64,000 bases of DNA, from contig NZ_CP102099.1 in the NCBI RefSeq assembly GCF_024582815.1, forward strand, positions 1,488,001-1,552,000. Direction: 5' to 3'. Each line of letters begins with the position of its first letter. Position 1 is the stretch's first letter. Below are positions 8,454 through 18,178 of the stretch, piece after piece. The notes below the pieces were generated by a model. The model searched no databases and was not told the origin of the DNA. It saw only the letters and a list, made by a program, of their open reading frames with translations. The translations under genes and the position numbers were made by a program. Source of the DNA: Acinetobacter colistiniresistens. GTDB lineage: Bacteria; Pseudomonadota; Gammaproteobacteria; Pseudomonadales; Moraxellaceae.

Positions 8454-9944
8454 TTAGAAGCGATAGCCCATTTTTAAGCCATAGGCGATTGCATTGTTGT
8501 CTTTAAACTCTGCAACATATTCATTTCCACCTGCTTGAGCACCAGTTTGTGCTTTAGCATCGCCTAACCAGAAATATTTCACGCCAGCAGCAATAAAGGT
8601 TGCTGGCGTCGGGCTAAATTGAAGACCGACACCCACGTTCCAATAACCTTCTGTAGGACCAAGTGTTGTTACAGGGTTACCTGCACCAGAGTCCCAACCT
8701 ACAGAAACGTTACCAGCCCATTGTTCGCTTAGCTTACGGCCAACACCTGCGTTAACAGACCATTGATCATCAGAATATTCAACTAAGTTGAAACCGTTTG
8801 GACGACCAACTAAACCACCGATTTGTTGAGACAATAAACCGAACTTGTATGGTTGGATTGCAAAGTCTTTCCAGTTGACCCAGCGAACGTTTGCAAACGC
8901 AACTGTATTCGCCATGATACCTGTTTGGAAATCTAAGTTAACAGACTGTGGCGTTGTAATTTTGGTCTTTTTACCCGCACTGCCTTCTTCAAGTGCTTGT
9001 GCTTGAGCTAATGCTTGAGCAGGAGTAATGCCCAGTAAACCTGCTAACACGGCTGGGTTGTTAACCAACGCAGAGGTTACAGAGAAATTTTCATTAATAT
9101 TTACTTTGTGATCGATTTCTGAACGATATGTCAAAGATGCTTTAAGCGCAATCTCAGGAATTTGATAAGCTGCACCGACTAACCAACCAGCACCGCCAGT
9201 TTCTTTGATATTCGCATCATAGCCATTGTAGATACTATAAGCTGTACCACGTAGGTTTACATTACCTTTAACTGTTTGGTAAACACCACCAGCATACAGG
9301 TTGATGTTTTTAACTGGTTGATAGCCAAAAACAAGAGAAATATTTTGCGTATCTACTTTTACTGAAGTATTACCTTCGCCTAAAGCTGCATTTGCATCAG
9401 CAAGACCTTTTTGTAATGCTTTTACTGGTGCACTATTTAAGAAGCCTTGAGTGACTGCTGCTTGAGCCTGAGCAGGGGTCATACCACCTTGCACAAGTCC
9501 AGCAATTTGCTGTTGGCCTGTTGGAGAGCTTAAATAATCAGTTACTTTCTTTTGTACTAAAGCATTTGTTTTTTCAACAGGTAGAACAGTATCAGAGCCA
9601 GGGTTCGATACAAAAACGTTGTTTCCAGAATATTGAGCATTTGCACCATAAGGTTGGTCGTATAATAAACCGAAAGAAACGTTGTCAGTCAGTTGTAATT
9701 TTAATGCTGCGCTAGGGAAATAATAGTCATCCGCCATATCCCCAATTTTTCGTGTTGTTGATGATGTGCCAGCTTCTTGGCCTTTCACTGTTGGGTCTAG
9801 AACCGAAATACCCGCTTCAAAATAGTTACCCGGCTGAAAAAAAGCAGACATAGATTGACCTGAACGGTCTAACGCAGCTGCAAAAACTCCAGTTGCAGGC
9901 AGCGTTGCTAAAATCATGGCAGTGCTAAGATGTTTTAATTTCAT
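8454..9944 (-). CDS. FadL/OmpP1-family outer membrane transporter (long paralogue)
   Basis: A 496-residue relative of the neighbouring FadL protein. The start 9944 has AAGGAAAG upstream; signal peptide about 1-23, then AAALDRSGQSMSAFF. Compared with the short paralogue it carries two extra segments: about 75 residues rich in Ala/Gln after FVSNPGSDT (about residues 115-195) and about 30 residues around GITPAQALAQAQALEEG (about 305-335). These are probably extracellular or hatch loops, because they interrupt otherwise aligned barrel strands. Role inferred: uptake of hydrophobic compounds. Confidence 0.85.
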   Translation of the reverse strand: MKLKHLSTAMILATLPATGVFAAALDRSGQSMSAFFQPGNYFEAGISVLDPTVKGQEAGTSSTTRKIGDMADDYYFPSAALKLQLTDNVSFGLLYDQPYGANAQYSGNNVFVSNPGSDTVLPVEKTNALVQKKVTDYLSSPTGQQQIAGLVQGGMTPAQAQAAVTQGFLNSAPVKALQKGLADANAALGEGNTSVKVDTQNISLVFGYQPVKNINLYAGGVYQTVKGNVNLRGTAYSIYNGYDANIKETGGAGWLVGAAYQIPEIALKASLTYRSEIDHKVNINENFSVTSALVNNPAVLAGLLGITPAQALAQAQALEEGSAGKKTKITTPQSVNLDFQTGIMANTVAFANVRWVNWKDFAIQPYKFGLLSQQIGGLVGRPNGFNLVEYSDDQWSVNAGVGRKLSEQWAGNVSVGWDSGAGNPVTTLGPTEGYWNVGVGLQFSPTPATFIAAGVKYFWLGDAKAQTGAQAGGNEYVAEFKDNNAIAYGLKMGYRF

Positions 9945-10418
9945 TGTAAATCTTTCCTTGAACTTCAAGATTCTTAAGTGTTAAGAAGCTATGATCTGAC
10001 AACAAAAAAGTTATCTATCGTGATTGGCTATAACTTCATGTAACAAAAATACCATAATTAGAATAAGAGTAAATGTTCTAAATGAACTATGCAGTATGCT
10101 GGTTTTGTTGAAATTGGATAAAAATAAATCTTAAAAATTTATATACATATGTGTTTTTATTTGTAAAATAATGATAAATATAAATTATTCTTCTCAAATA
10201 ATAATCGTTATTTTTTGCATTTTTCAAAATAATGTTTTTATTTGGTCAAAGATTTTTGTAAAAATGAGATTTATTTCTCCACATATGCCTTTTAGGCAAA
10301 ATTTTAAGCGGATCAGATCAGTCTTGAATAATTTTACGCAAAATTTACGCCTTGCACTTTTTTCAATATAGAGAATTTACGTCCCTCATTTCCATACTAA
10401 AGCTGACCTATTTTTTAA
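9945..10418. promoter_or_regulatory. AT-rich divergent control region of fadL and kdp
   Basis: A 474-base gap with no convincing gene. Its left half must hold the fadL promoter. On the kdp side, TTTACG (10344-10349), a 17-base spacer and TATAGA (10367-10372) look like a sigma-70 promoter. TTTACG occurs also at 10333-10338, exactly 11 bases upstream, and again at 10376-10381; the spaced pair is a candidate KdpE direct-repeat site. Confidence 0.45.
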
Positions 10419-12128
10419 ATGGCATTTGCTATGTGGGAATTTATTTCTGTCTTTATTGTTTCATTGCTATTGGCTTATCCACTTGGCATTTATCTTGCCG
10501 ATGTGATGCAAGCCAAACCAATGAAAAGTGACTGTTTGTTTAAATGGATTGAGCAGCCAATCTACGCATTTCTCAATGTAAAGCAGGTCGGAATGAACTG
10601 GCGACAATATCTCACTGCATTTCTACTCAGCAACCTGTTATTGCTTGGGGCAAGCGTCATCATTTTAATGACTCAGGCATGGTTACCACTGAATCCAGAT
10701 CATATTCCCAATATGAATTGGGACTTGGCTTTACATACCACCATTTCATTTTTGACCAATACCAATCAGCAACATTATTCTGGACAGGCTCAGTTGTCCT
10801 ATCTATCGCAAATGACAGTGATTGTCGGTTTACAGTATCTGTCTCCGATTATGGGACTGGCATTATTGGCTGCAATGCTAAGAGCCATGTTTTTACAATC
10901 TAATCATGCGCAAAGTAACGATAAAAAGCGTTGGAACCAGATCAATCTGGGTAATTACTGGATGGATATCATTCGGCCTTTATTTCGATTCTTTATTCCT
11001 TTAGGTCTTGTCCTGTCTGTATTTTTGACCTTTCAAGGTGTTCCTGCAACATTGTCTGCAGGGCCAACAGCACAAGTTCTAGATCAGACCACAGAAGTTA
11101 AAACACAACATATTCCGCTTGGTCCAGTTGCACCCATGGTAGCGATTAAACAGCTTGGCAGTAATGGTGGAGGGTGGTATGGCCCAAATAGCAGTGTGCC
11201 TTTGGAAAATCCAACGCCTTTATCTAATGTGATGGAGATGATTGCGATTTTACTGATCCCACTGTCAGTCGTATTTATGGTGGGACGTTTTATCCAGCGT
11301 AAAAAATTAATGTGGATGATTTTTGGCACCATGTTGTTGATGTCATTGGCTTCGACTGTATTGACTCTATGGGCTGAAAAATCATCTTTAACTCCAAATC
11401 TGGCTGTGATGGAGGGCAAGGAGTTCCGGTTTGGTGTGGAGGCTTCTGCACTTTGGGGTAGCTTAACCACCCAAGTGAATAACGGCTCAGTCAATATGAT
11501 GCATGACTCAGAATCTCCACTGACAGGACTGGTTGAACTCTGCAATATGCTGATTAATGCCATCTGGGGAGGCATTGGTTGTGGTCTATTACAGTTCTTT
11601 ATTTATCTGTTTTTAGCGGTCTTCATTGCAGGTTTGATGACTGGACGTACTCCTGAACTGTTCGGCCGAAAAATTGAAGTTACCGAAATTAAGTTGTTGG
11701 CGCTGGTGATTTTATTACAGCCCGTGGTGATTCTTGGATTGACCGCAATCGCGATTGCTTTCCCATCCCTGACAGCCAACTCAAATCCAGCTTTTCACGG
11801 TATTAGCCAAGTGTTCTATGAGTATGTCTCAGCCTATGCCAATAACGGTTCTGGTTTTGCAGGGTTGGGTAATAACACACTCTGGTGGAATTTGAGTACG
11901 AGCATTGCGTTATTAGCTGGGCGTTATAGCGTATTGATTATTCCTGTTTTGATTGCCGTCAGTTTAGCAACTAAACCACAAGCCACTGAAAGTAAAGGCT
12001 CTTTACATATTGAATCTCCTACCTTTGCACTGACTTTGATCGGCATCGTACTGATTCTGACCTTATTGCAATTCATGCCAGTGTTGGTGATTGGCCCAAT
12101 TGCCGATTATTTATCAATAAAAGTTTAA
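10419..12128 (+). CDS. kdpA: Potassium-transporting ATPase subunit KdpA
   Basis: A 569-residue membrane protein with about ten helices, the K+-selective channel-like subunit of the KdpFABC pump. Selectivity-filter segments are visible: TNTNQQ (113-118), GSNGGG (247-252) and, later, ANNGSGFAGL. The start could be ATG 10419 or ATG 10431; neither has a clear ribosome-binding site, and the second gives a more typical N-terminus. kdpB follows after 16 bases. No kdpF-like small ORF is seen upstream. Confidence 0.95.
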   Translation: MAFAMWEFISVFIVSLLLAYPLGIYLADVMQAKPMKSDCLFKWIEQPIYAFLNVKQVGMNWRQYLTAFLLSNLLLLGASVIILMTQAWLPLNPDHIPNMNWDLALHTTISFLTNTNQQHYSGQAQLSYLSQMTVIVGLQYLSPIMGLALLAAMLRAMFLQSNHAQSNDKKRWNQINLGNYWMDIIRPLFRFFIPLGLVLSVFLTFQGVPATLSAGPTAQVLDQTTEVKTQHIPLGPVAPMVAIKQLGSNGGGWYGPNSSVPLENPTPLSNVMEMIAILLIPLSVVFMVGRFIQRKKLMWMIFGTMLLMSLASTVLTLWAEKSSLTPNLAVMEGKEFRFGVEASALWGSLTTQVNNGSVNMMHDSESPLTGLVELCNMLINAIWGGIGCGLLQFFIYLFLAVFIAGLMTGRTPELFGRKIEVTEIKLLALVILLQPVVILGLTAIAIAFPSLTANSNPAFHGISQVFYEYVSAYANNGSGFAGLGNNTLWWNLSTSIALLAGRYSVLIIPVLIAVSLATKPQATESKGSLHIESPTFALTLIGIVLILTLLQFMPVLVIGPIADYLSIKV

Positions 12129-12144
12129 GTGTGGAGCAAATACA

Positions 12145-14157
12145 ATGAAACACTCAAATGCGACACAACAGCTGGATATTTTGAATAAAGAAGTTATCCA
12201 GCAGACTTTTTATAAACTGTTACCTCAACATGCGTTTAAAAATCCAGTGATGGCCTGCGTCTGGATCGGAACTGTCCTAAGCCTCATCGCAACCATAATG
12301 GGGAATGCAAGTCTGGTTTTTGGCTTGGTGTTAAGCAGTATCTTGTTGGTGACCGTATTATTTGCCAATTATGCAGAGGCTGTTGCGGAAGCTAAAGGGC
12401 GTGGACAAGCGGCTTCATTGCGTCAAGCGCGCGAGAATTTAACAGCAAACCGCGTTGCTGATTTGGATGCACTCCCGGAAGTTGTTTCTGCAAATCTATT
12501 AAAAAAAGGTGATTTGGTCATCGTTAAAGCAGGGGAAATTGTGCCTGCAGATGGTGAAATCATTCAAGGTTTTGCCACTATCAATGAATCAGCGGTCACA
12601 GGGGAGTCTGCACCAGTATTGCGTGAAGCCAATACGGATCGTTCAGGGGTGATTGGTGGAACCAAAGTGTTATCCGATCAAATTACAGTTTGTGTTAGTA
12701 ACGAAGCTGGTCATAGCTTTTTAGATCGCATGATTGCTTTGGTTGAAGGCGCTAACCGTCAAAAAACACCGAATGAAATTGCACTGGGTGTTTTACTGAA
12801 TATCATGACCCTCACCTTTATTGTGGTGGTGGCAACCCTGCCATTTATTGGGGCAATGGTCGGTGTCAAAATCAGCTTGGTCTTATTAATTGCGCTGTTG
12901 GTGTGCTTGATTCCAACCACAATTGGCGGTTTGTTACCTGCAATTGGAATTGCAGGGATGAACCGTGCTTTAAAAGCCAATGTTCTGGCTAAATCTGGTA
13001 AGGCTGTTGAGGTTGCGGGTGATATCGATGTATTGCTGCTGGATAAAACGGGAACGATCACCTATGGTGACCGCCAAGCCACAGCCTTTTATCCACTGGC
13101 AGGTGTGAGTCCAAATGAGTTGCGCCAAGCTGCTATGCTGACCTCTTTTGCAGATCCAACCCCTGAGGGGAAATCTGTGGTCAGTCTAGGCAAAGAATTG
13201 GGGGAACATATTCAAGAGCCGAAAGATGCAGAATTTATTCAGTTTAGTGCATCGACACGGCTGTCTGGCGTCGATTTGGCCACTGGGCAACGCATTCGTA
13301 AAGGTGCTGTTGATGCCATTCTTAAATTTACCGAGCAAAATATTCAGGACAACTTTGAACTCAAGACTCGCGTCGAACAAGTGGCTTCTAAAGGTGCAAC
13401 ACCTTTGGTGGTAGCCTCAAATCATAATATTCTCGGTGTGATTGAACTCTCCGATGTCATCAAGCAGGGCATTAAAGAACGTTTTGCGCTGTTGCGTGAA
13501 ATGGGGATTAAAACCATCATGGTTACAGGCGATAACCCGTTAACCGCTGCAGCAATTGCGGCTGAAGCTGGAGTAGATGACTATATTGCCGAAGCCAAAC
13601 CCGAAGATAAACTGGCCTGTATTCGTCTAGAACAAGCAGCAGGTAAGCTGGTGGCGATGGTGGGGGATGGTACCAATGATGCGCCTGCTTTAGCCCAAGC
13701 GGATATTGGCCTCGCCATGAACTCTGGGACTCAGGCAGCTAAAGAGGCGGGTAATATGGTGGATTTGGATTCGGATCCAACCAAATTACTGGATGTGGTT
13801 GAAATCGGGAAACAACAGCTAATTACGCGTGGAGCATTAACCACTTTTTCCCTTGCTAACGATGTTTCCAAGTACTTTGTGATTTTGCCTGCGTTATTTG
13901 CTGTGGCAATTCCTCAACTGGATGTACTGAATATCTTGCGCTTAAGTAGTCCAAGCAGCGCTGTGATTTCCGCGCTGATCTTTAATGCGTTAATTATTCC
14001 AATGCTGATTCCACTTGCCTTAAGAGGAGTTCAGTTTAAGCCTGCCAGTGCTCTGCAATTATTACGCCGTAATATGCTGATTTATGGTGTGGGTGGGGTG
14101 ATCTTTCCGTTTATTGCGATCAAGTTGATTGACCTTGTTGTGTCATTGTGGATTTAG
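12145..14157 (+). CDS. kdpB: Potassium-transporting ATPase subunit KdpB
   Basis: A 670-residue P-type ATPase, the catalytic subunit that couples ATP hydrolysis to K+ entry. It has the actuator-domain TGES (152-155), the phosphorylation motif DKTGT (300-304, aspartate 300 phosphorylated) and the hinge motif GDGTNDAPALAQADIG. Length and helix pattern are normal for KdpB. It lies in kdpABCDE with GTGGAG upstream of ATG 12145, and its stop is closely followed by the kdpC ribosome-binding site. Confidence 0.97.
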   Translation: MKHSNATQQLDILNKEVIQQTFYKLLPQHAFKNPVMACVWIGTVLSLIATIMGNASLVFGLVLSSILLVTVLFANYAEAVAEAKGRGQAASLRQARENLTANRVADLDALPEVVSANLLKKGDLVIVKAGEIVPADGEIIQGFATINESAVTGESAPVLREANTDRSGVIGGTKVLSDQITVCVSNEAGHSFLDRMIALVEGANRQKTPNEIALGVLLNIMTLTFIVVVATLPFIGAMVGVKISLVLLIALLVCLIPTTIGGLLPAIGIAGMNRALKANVLAKSGKAVEVAGDIDVLLLDKTGTITYGDRQATAFYPLAGVSPNELRQAAMLTSFADPTPEGKSVVSLGKELGEHIQEPKDAEFIQFSASTRLSGVDLATGQRIRKGAVDAILKFTEQNIQDNFELKTRVEQVASKGATPLVVASNHNILGVIELSDVIKQGIKERFALLREMGIKTIMVTGDNPLTAAAIAAEAGVDDYIAEAKPEDKLACIRLEQAAGKLVAMVGDGTNDAPALAQADIGLAMNSGTQAAKEAGNMVDLDSDPTKLLDVVEIGKQQLITRGALTTFSLANDVSKYFVILPALFAVAIPQLDVLNILRLSSPSSAVISALIFNALIIPMLIPLALRGVQFKPASALQLLRRNMLIYGVGGVIFPFIAIKLIDLVVSLWI

Positions 14158-14166
14158 GAGTGAAAA

Positions 14167-14778
14167 ATGAATACATTAGAAAATCTTCCATTGTCTGTAG
14201 ATACACACGCGTTATTACGTCCTGCTTTAGGGCTGATTTTGGTCGGCTTTTTAATTGCTGGTGCGCTGTATAGTGGTGCTGGTGTCGCGCTGGGACAGTT
14301 ATTCTTTCCCAAACAGGCCAATGGCAGTTTAATTGAGCTTAATGGCAAGATTATCGGTTCAAGCTTAGCTGGACAAAGCTTTGTCAGTGAGCAATATTTT
14401 CATGCGCGTCCAAGTGCATCCAACTATCAATTGGATACAATGGCTGGGAGTAATCTGGCTATTTCAAACCCAGTACTGCAAAAACAGATTAAGGAAAGAA
14501 CAATGCAGTTTGCTCAGAATAATCATATTTCCGGGCAGCAGGTTCCACTTGAAATGATTACTGCATCAGGCAGTGGTATTGATCCAGACATTTCACCAGC
14601 AAGTGCGTTATTGCAGGTAAAACGTGTAGCACAGCAGCGTCATTTGTCTGAGCAGCAGCTACATAATTTAGTACAACAACAGATTCAACCTGTTCAATTA
14701 GGTTTGTATGGGCAAGCACGAATTAATGTGCTGAAATTGAATCTGGCATTAGATCAATTGTCATCGACCCAACGTTGA
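14167..14778 (+). CDS. kdpC: Potassium-transporting ATPase subunit KdpC
   Basis: A 203-residue protein with one N-terminal membrane helix (about 18-40) and a soluble domain containing the KdpC-typical GSSLAGQSF and FHARPSAS, then ASGSGIDPDISPASAL. KdpC stabilises the KdpA-KdpB complex and raises ATP affinity. The ribosome-binding site AGGAG at 14157-14161 abuts the kdpB stop. kdpD starts 14 bases after it. Confidence 0.95.
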   Translation: MNTLENLPLSVDTHALLRPALGLILVGFLIAGALYSGAGVALGQLFFPKQANGSLIELNGKIIGSSLAGQSFVSEQYFHARPSASNYQLDTMAGSNLAISNPVLQKQIKERTMQFAQNNHISGQQVPLEMITASGSGIDPDISPASALLQVKRVAQQRHLSEQQLHNLVQQQIQPVQLGLYGQARINVLKLNLALDQLSSTQR

Positions 14779-14791
14779 TAGAGCACAGGAT

Positions 14792-17440
14792 ATGCAGATC
14801 GACCGAAATAATAAAGCAGATGCATGGTTGGCGCATAGTCAACGGGAGCAATCTGGTCGTTTAACCATTTTCTTGGGTGCGGCACCAGGTGTGGGAAAAA
14901 CCTATGCCATGCTGACACGGGCACATGAGTTGATGCAGCAAGGTTCTCATGTGGTGGTGGGCGTGGTGGAAACGCATGGTCGATCTGATACCGAGCGTTT
15001 AATTCAAGGCTTGAATGTGATTCCAAGAAAGGCCGTGGACTATCAGGGTCGTATTTTGGAAGAGATGGATCTTGATCAGATCCTTAAATTAAAGCCTGAA
15101 ATTGTGTTGGTGGATGAACTCGCACATCGTAATGTGCCAAATAGTCGGCATGAATACCGTTGGCAAGATGTCAATGAACTGTTGGATGCAGGGATTGATG
15201 TCTATAGCACCTTAAATATTCAGCATCTGGAAAGTCTCAATGATGTGGTCTATCAAATTACAGGGATTCGCGTTAGCGAAACAGTTCCGGATGCATTGCT
15301 CAAACGTTTGAAAGATATTCGCTTGGTTGATCTGCCTGTGCCTGAGCTGTTAGAGCGTATGAATCACGGCAAGATTTATTTAGCGGATGTTGCACCGCAT
15401 GCCTTACAGGGATTTTTCAAGCCCGCACATTTAACTGCTTTACGTGATCTCGCGATTCAAACGGTGGCAGGGCAAGTTGAAATGGATTATCGGGAAAAAT
15501 TTGTCGCACAGGGACAAATCATTCCCATTCAAAATCATGTGATGTTAGCGATTGATGGGTCTGAGTTTTCAGAAGATTTGGTACGACGTGCACACCGTAT
15601 TGCTGAAAGACGTAATGCGATATGGAGTGTCATCTCGATTCAAAAAAGCAAGATTGAAAACAAGCAAACTTTCGCCGTGACTAAAGCGTTTAATTTGGCA
15701 CGTAAACTTGGTGCCGATACGTATTTACTATATAGCAATCATATTGCTTCTACGATTTTACAAGCGGCTTATGACTATGGGGCATCCAATATTTTATTGG
15801 GGAAAAGTGCTAAAAAATCAGTATGGCAGCGCTTATTTTCAGATCATATTGCCGATCAGTTATTAGAGAAACAGCATCCTTTTGAGATTACTTTTGTGCA
15901 ACCATTAAAAAGTAAAAATCAAAGCACTGTACCCAACGTAGATCATTCTTATCGTGCTTGGTTAGAGCAGGGCCTGGCCTTTAATCCGCGTGAGCTCGTT
16001 GAAAGTATCGTGATAGTGTTGTTGGGCCTAATCGCCGCGACGGTCAGTGATCATTTCATTGGTTATAGTGAACTGGCCTTAATTTTTGTGGTTACTGTGC
16101 TGGTGGTGGCGATGCGTGCAAGGATGCTGATTACTATCATTAGCGTGTTCATCTGTTTCCTGCTGTATAACTATCTATTTATTGAACCCCGCTTTACCTT
16201 TCGAATCAGTGCTGAACGTGGGGTCATGACCATTATTATTTTCATTGTCTCTGCTTTGTTGGTCGGACGGTTGGCTAATCAGTTACGTGCTCAGGTGCTG
16301 AGCTTGCGTGCTGCAAATTCAGTTTCATTGCAACTACAGGAGTTGGAACGAAAGCTTTCAGTTTGTGTGGATATTGAACAGGTTTTAAATGTTGCCAAAC
16401 AACATGTAGAAAGTGCTTTGAAGGCAACAGTTTGGCTAAGGGTTGGCACGCAAATGCTGGATGATCATGTGCGCTTAAATGAAAAAGATCAGATTGCTGC
16501 TGATTGGACTCAAAAAAATGGTAAACCCTGTGGACGTTTTACCAATACATTGACTCAGTCTGAATGGTGGTTTAACCCCTTAAACCTAGAGGGCGAGCAT
16601 GGTGTGATTGCGATTCGATTTCAGCCAGATACAATGCCCATAAACTTTGAACAACAACGTTTGGCTGAATTGATGATTGAAGATATTGCACAAACGGTCT
16701 CACGGGTGCAGTTATCTTTACAGCTGGAGAATTCCAGAGTGGTTGCTGAAACAGAAAAATTGCGTTCAGCCTTACTCTCTTCTGTATCCCACGATCTGCG
16801 TTCACCACTGGCAGCAATGATTGGTTCAGCAGATAGTCTGAAATACTACGGTGAACAGATGTCTGAAACGGATCGGAATGAATTACTGGATACTATTCAT
16901 GTTGAGGGCGAGCGTCTGGATCGTTATATTCAAAATTTATTGGATATGACCCGTTTGGGACATCAGGGCTTAACCCTGAGTCGTGCTTGGATTGGTGTGG
17001 ATGAATTAATTGGATCGGCAACACAGCGGTTAAAGCGCTATCAGCCTCAGTTGAACATTGATGTCTCTATTCAAGAGAACATCCCGCAGTTGTATGTACA
17101 TCCTGCCTTGATTGAACAAGCGATTTTCAATGTCTTGGAAAATGCCGCAAAGTTTTCACCTGATGATAAGCCTATTGAGGTCGACATTCAGCAGGTAGAA
17201 AATGTCTTACAAATCGACATTGTGGATCAGGGTGTGGGTATTCCAGAACAAGAACGTGAACAGATCTTTGACATGTTTTATACCATGCAGCGTGGAGATC
17301 GAGGTAAAACGGGAACGGGATTAGGTCTTGCAATTGTAAAAGCGATTATTGGGGCGCATATGGGCAGTATTGAAGCTTTGGTGGGGCCATATGGTCAAGG
17401 CTCTTTAATTCGAATACGATTACCACTTCATCAGGATTAA
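14792..17440 (+). CDS. kdpD: Sensor histidine kinase KdpD
   Basis: An 882-residue turgor/K+ sensor kinase. In order: N-terminal KdpD domain with Walker A GAAPGVGKT (29-37), a Usp-like domain (about 250-370), a block of four membrane helices (about 400-500), a GAF-like region, and a C-terminal kinase with phospho-accepting H667 in SHDLRSPLAA and an ATP-binding domain (GVGIPEQE, GTGLGLAIV). It phosphorylates KdpE when K+ is scarce. It sits between kdpC and kdpE, probably on the same transcript. Confidence 0.96.
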   Translation: MQIDRNNKADAWLAHSQREQSGRLTIFLGAAPGVGKTYAMLTRAHELMQQGSHVVVGVVETHGRSDTERLIQGLNVIPRKAVDYQGRILEEMDLDQILKLKPEIVLVDELAHRNVPNSRHEYRWQDVNELLDAGIDVYSTLNIQHLESLNDVVYQITGIRVSETVPDALLKRLKDIRLVDLPVPELLERMNHGKIYLADVAPHALQGFFKPAHLTALRDLAIQTVAGQVEMDYREKFVAQGQIIPIQNHVMLAIDGSEFSEDLVRRAHRIAERRNAIWSVISIQKSKIENKQTFAVTKAFNLARKLGADTYLLYSNHIASTILQAAYDYGASNILLGKSAKKSVWQRLFSDHIADQLLEKQHPFEITFVQPLKSKNQSTVPNVDHSYRAWLEQGLAFNPRELVESIVIVLLGLIAATVSDHFIGYSELALIFVVTVLVVAMRARMLITIISVFICFLLYNYLFIEPRFTFRISAERGVMTIIIFIVSALLVGRLANQLRAQVLSLRAANSVSLQLQELERKLSVCVDIEQVLNVAKQHVESALKATVWLRVGTQMLDDHVRLNEKDQIAADWTQKNGKPCGRFTNTLTQSEWWFNPLNLEGEHGVIAIRFQPDTMPINFEQQRLAELMIEDIAQTVSRVQLSLQLENSRVVAETEKLRSALLSSVSHDLRSPLAAMIGSADSLKYYGEQMSETDRNELLDTIHVEGERLDRYIQNLLDMTRLGHQGLTLSRAWIGVDELIGSATQRLKRYQPQLNIDVSIQENIPQLYVHPALIEQAIFNVLENAAKFSPDDKPIEVDIQQVENVLQIDIVDQGVGIPEQEREQIFDMFYTMQRGDRGKTGTGLGLAIVKAIIGAHMGSIEALVGPYGQGSLIRIRLPLHQD

Positions 17441-17450
17441 AAGTATATTC

Positions 17451-18149
17451 ATGCCACAGACAATGAATCCACATGCATCGATTCTTATTATTGATGATGA
17501 GCCGCAAATTCGGAAATTTCTGGACATTGCCCTACGTGCGCAAGGCTATCAGGTACAGGTGGCTGAAAATGGAATGAAGGGCTTGGAAATTCTGGCATCA
17601 CGCGGTGCTGATTTATTGATTCTGGATTTAGGGCTGCCTGATATGGATGGGCAGGAGGTGCTGATTGAATTGCGGCAATGGAGTGATATTCCTGTGATTG
17701 TGCTTTCAGCACGTCCAGATGAGAATCAGAAAATTCAGCTCTTGGATGCGGGTGCCAATGATTATGTAACCAAGCCTTTTAGTATTCAGGAGCTCTGTGC
17801 CCGAATTCGGGTCATGTTTCGCAATAAGCCACAACCGTCTGAGCACAATCTGGTGTTTAATGATGGACAACTTTGGGTGGATGTGGCTGAACATGCGGCC
17901 AAACTGGCTGGTGAAGACATTACCTTAACCAAAAAAGAATTTCAGTTGTTGGCCCTGTTGATTCGTCATCAAGGCAAGATTGTGACGCAAAAACAAATCA
18001 TGACCGAGTTATGGGGCATTAGCCATGAAGAGGATACCCACTATCTTAGAATCTTGGTCAAAAAACTCAGAACTAAAATAGGGGATTCCGCAGTGACGCC
18101 CAAGTATATTTTCACCATTGCGGGAGTTGGATTACGCTTTGGTGAATAA
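17451..18149 (+). CDS. kdpE: Response regulator KdpE
   Basis: A 232-residue OmpR-family regulator: receiver domain with the acidic pair DDE (15-17), phospho-acceptor D59 in LILDLGLPDMDG and K in the usual VTKPF, then a winged-helix DNA-binding domain (about 130-230). It activates the kdp promoter when phosphorylated by KdpD. Translation may start at ATG 17451 or at the next ATG (17463); only the N-terminal few residues change. The gene is 10 bases from kdpD. Confidence 0.95.
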   Translation: MPQTMNPHASILIIDDEPQIRKFLDIALRAQGYQVQVAENGMKGLEILASRGADLLILDLGLPDMDGQEVLIELRQWSDIPVIVLSARPDENQKIQLLDAGANDYVTKPFSIQELCARIRVMFRNKPQPSEHNLVFNDGQLWVDVAEHAAKLAGEDITLTKKEFQLLALLIRHQGKIVTQKQIMTELWGISHEEDTHYLRILVKKLRTKIGDSAVTPKYIFTIAGVGLRFGE

Positions 18150-18178
18150 TGAGTCTATGTTGTCGTTGTAATGAGCCA

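Noticed and set aside
10171..10371. 66-codon open frame upstream of kdpA
   Set aside because: It has no ribosome-binding site, an AT-driven residue mix, and it overlaps the likely kdp promoter with its repeats at 10333-10372.
11084..11575. 163-codon open frame on the minus strand inside kdpA
   Set aside because: Lies fully antisense to a well-supported gene and encodes no recognisable protein; an ordinary shadow frame.
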